Shown in pieces: positions 4,878 to 5,697 of a DNA stretch of 5,697 nucleotides; the stretch's first letter is position 1, and every line of letters starts with the position of its first letter. The notes beneath the pieces are model-generated. The model saw nothing but the letters and a program-made list of their open reading frames with translations, ran no database searches and was not told the DNA's origin. This stretch comes from Geminicoccaceae bacterium. Its GTDB lineage: Bacteria; Pseudomonadota; Alphaproteobacteria; Geminicoccales; Geminicoccaceae. The stretch is taken from NCBI GenBank assembly GCA_030824835.1, contig JAPJRA010000161.1, positions 1,559 through 7,255 on the forward strand, read 5' to 3'. The position numbers were made by a program, and so were the translations under genes.

Positions 4878-4907
4878 CTTGCCGGTGCCCGCCATCCCCC
4901 CGGCAGG
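4878..4907 (+). terminator. Hairpin after the AraC-type gene, possible weak terminator
   Basis: CTTGCCGG (4878-4885) can pair with CCGGCAGG (4900-4907): eight pairs including one G-T, with a 14-base loop. It sits 45 bases after the AraC stop and 92 bases before the cupin start. No T-run follows, so a standard intrinsic terminator is not supported. It could be a Rho-linked 3' end or a leader structure of the cupin mRNA. Confidence 0.3.
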
Positions 4908-4999
4908 ATCAGCCGCGCGGGCTGGAGCGGGCGACGTCGAGCGCGGCCGGTCATGAAGATCGAGCCGGTTCTCAGCGGCGGCAGCCCTTGGAGGTCAGC

Positions 5000-5506
5000 A
5001 TGGTGAAGCCCGTTCTCAACCTGGCCGAGGTCGAGTTCGACGATGTCGAGGAGAATGGCCTCTACACGTCCAAACGCGGCCGGATCAGTGCCCATATCGG
5101 CGCCCGCAATCTCGGGTACAATCTGACCGTCCTGCCGCCCGGCAAGGTTCAGTGCCCCTTCCACTGCCATCACGGCGAGGAGGAGATGTTCCTCATCCTC
5201 GAGGGGGAGGGCGAGCTGCGCTTCGGCGACCGGCGCTATCCCATCCGCACGCACGACGTCATCGCCTGCCCGCCCGGCGGTCCGGAGGTGGCGCATCAGA
5301 TCGTCAACACCGGTACCACGACGATGCGCTACCTGGCGTTGTCGACGCTGGTGGACATCGAGGTGTGCGAGTACCCGGACTCGCAGAAGATCATGATCGG
5401 CGCCGGCAGACCCGGAGAGCGCACCATCCGCAAGATCTTTCGCGCCGAGAGCACGGTCGATTACTATGATCGCGAGCAGGGCGGGGAGGTGAAGGTCGCT
5501 ACCTGA
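5000..5506 (+). CDS. Small single-domain cupin protein
   Basis: This 168-residue protein has one cupin barrel. Motif 1 is LPPGKVQCPFHCHHGEEEMF (45-63ff) with metal ligands His55, His57 and Glu61 or Glu62, followed by LILEGEGELRFG. Motif 2 is CPPGGPEVAHQIVNTG (90-105) with the fourth ligand His99. The set is complete, so it probably binds a divalent metal such as Mn, Fe, Ni or Zn. Cupins of this size include isomerases, dioxygenases and sugar-binding proteins; nothing here decides between them. There is no signal peptide or membrane segment. ATG 5000 is supported by GGAGG (4990-4994) 5 bases upstream; an earlier in-frame start would add residues without cupin likeness. It lies 167 bases after the AraC gene on the same strand, so either its own promoter or weak read-through could drive it; no clear promoter was seen. 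The next gene starts 180 bases later. Confidence 0.9.
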   Translation: MVKPVLNLAEVEFDDVEENGLYTSKRGRISAHIGARNLGYNLTVLPPGKVQCPFHCHHGEEEMFLILEGEGELRFGDRRYPIRTHDVIACPPGGPEVAHQIVNTGTTTMRYLALSTLVDIEVCEYPDSQKIMIGAGRPGERTIRKIFRAESTVDYYDREQGGEVKVAT

Positions 5507-5519
5507 GACGATCGGGAGA

Positions 5520-5558
5520 CCCCGTCCGCGGGGCCGGGATCGCTCGGCCGCCGGGCCG
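5520..5558 (+). terminator. Two adjacent GC hairpins after the cupin gene
   Basis: The first stem is CCCCG (5520-5524) with CGGGG (5529-5533) around the tetraloop TCCG. The second is CGGCC (5545-5549) with GGCCG (5554-5558) around GCCG, followed by GTTGT. They start 13 bases after the cupin stop. Placement fits a transcription end, but the downstream T content is poor, so efficiency as an intrinsic terminator is doubtful. Confidence 0.4.
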
Positions 5559-5686
5559 GTTGTCGGGTACCGCCGAGGTCCCTGGCGCCCCTGCACCCCG
5601 AAGCTGACAATGTGGTTATACGCACGGCGCTCGCGACGGTGACGTGCTCTGGATGGTGTGTCCATCGGTCGAGAGGAGTTGACGCC

Positions 5687-5697
5687 ATGTTCAAGCA
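5687..5697 (+). CDS. Start of a further gene, cut by the window edge
   Basis: ATG at 5687 is preceded by AGGAG (5674-5678) with 8 bases between, a strong ribosome site. Only Met-Phe-Lys and part of a fourth codon are inside the window, so nothing can be said about the product. The 180-base gap from the cupin gene, with hairpins in between, suggests a separate transcription unit. An AT-richer patch around 5604-5621 could hold its promoter, but I could not fit a convincing -35/-10 pair. Confidence 0.6.

Noticed and set aside
5604..5621. CTGACA followed by TTATAC as a promoter for the gene starting at 5687
   Set aside because: The two hexamer-like words are only about six bases apart, far from the 16-18 required. 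No alternative partner at the right distance was found.
4781..5665. Minus-strand open frame of 294 codons opposite the cupin gene
   Set aside because: The cupin on the plus strand has both complete metal motifs and a strong ribosome site; the antisense product is a bias shadow.
1..5697. Mobile element ends, CRISPR repeats, tRNA or rRNA genes
   Set aside because: No transposase or integrase, no regularly spaced repeat-spacer pattern, no cloverleaf with a plausible anticodon and no rRNA-like conserved segment was seen on either strand.

Overview
The window is GC-rich bacterial DNA with tightly packed, well-marked genes (clear Shine-Dalgarno sequences a few bases before most starts). The gene families and the Tat-type leader peptide fit a high-GC proteobacterium. 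My best guess is an alphaproteobacterium, but no rRNA, tRNA or other taxonomic marker is present, so this is inference. No tRNA, rRNA, CRISPR array, transposase or insertion-sequence end was seen.

Layout from left to right. (1) The N-terminal piece of a LysR-type regulator runs leftward off the window edge (1-155). (2) A 340-base stretch (156-495) separates it from a rightward two-gene unit. It carries a dyad near the LysR start and a perfect 12-bp tandem repeat. (3) The two-gene unit encodes an aldo/keto reductase of the D-threo-aldose/pyridoxal dehydrogenase type (496-1506) and a Tat-exported VOC/glyoxalase-fold protein (1562-2410). (4) A convergent junction (2411-2537) is spanned by a long imperfect inverted repeat. 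(5) A leftward pair encodes a DJ-1/PfpI (Hsp31-like) protein (3705 to 3013) followed by a GFA/CENP-V-type zinc protein (2951 to 2538). (6) A 200-base divergent region (3706-3905) contains a near-perfect 24-bp palindrome and helically phased direct repeats. (7) A rightward AraC-type regulator (3906-4832) is best read from a TTG start. (8) A single-domain cupin protein follows (5000-5506), then an intergenic segment with two small GC hairpins and the first codons of another rightward gene (5687 onward).

The genes share a loose biochemical theme. An NAD(P)-linked carbonyl/sugar oxidoreductase, a glyoxalase-fold protein, a DJ-1/Hsp31-like protein (some relatives are glutathione-independent glyoxalases) and a GFA-fold protein (some relatives were linked to glutathione-formaldehyde adducts) all belong to families that include enzymes acting on reactive carbonyl compounds. 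The divergent AraC-type regulator is a natural candidate to control the DJ-1/GFA pair, as the AraC-type YqhC of E. coli does for its neighbouring aldehyde reductase genes. This reading is inference from family membership and layout; no substrate can be read from the sequence.

I do not see a clearly new multi-gene system. The items most worth a second look are the 24-bp palindrome and phased repeats in the divergent promoter region, the Tat-exported VOC protein paired with a cytoplasmic aldo/keto reductase, and the long inverted repeat at the convergent gene junction.
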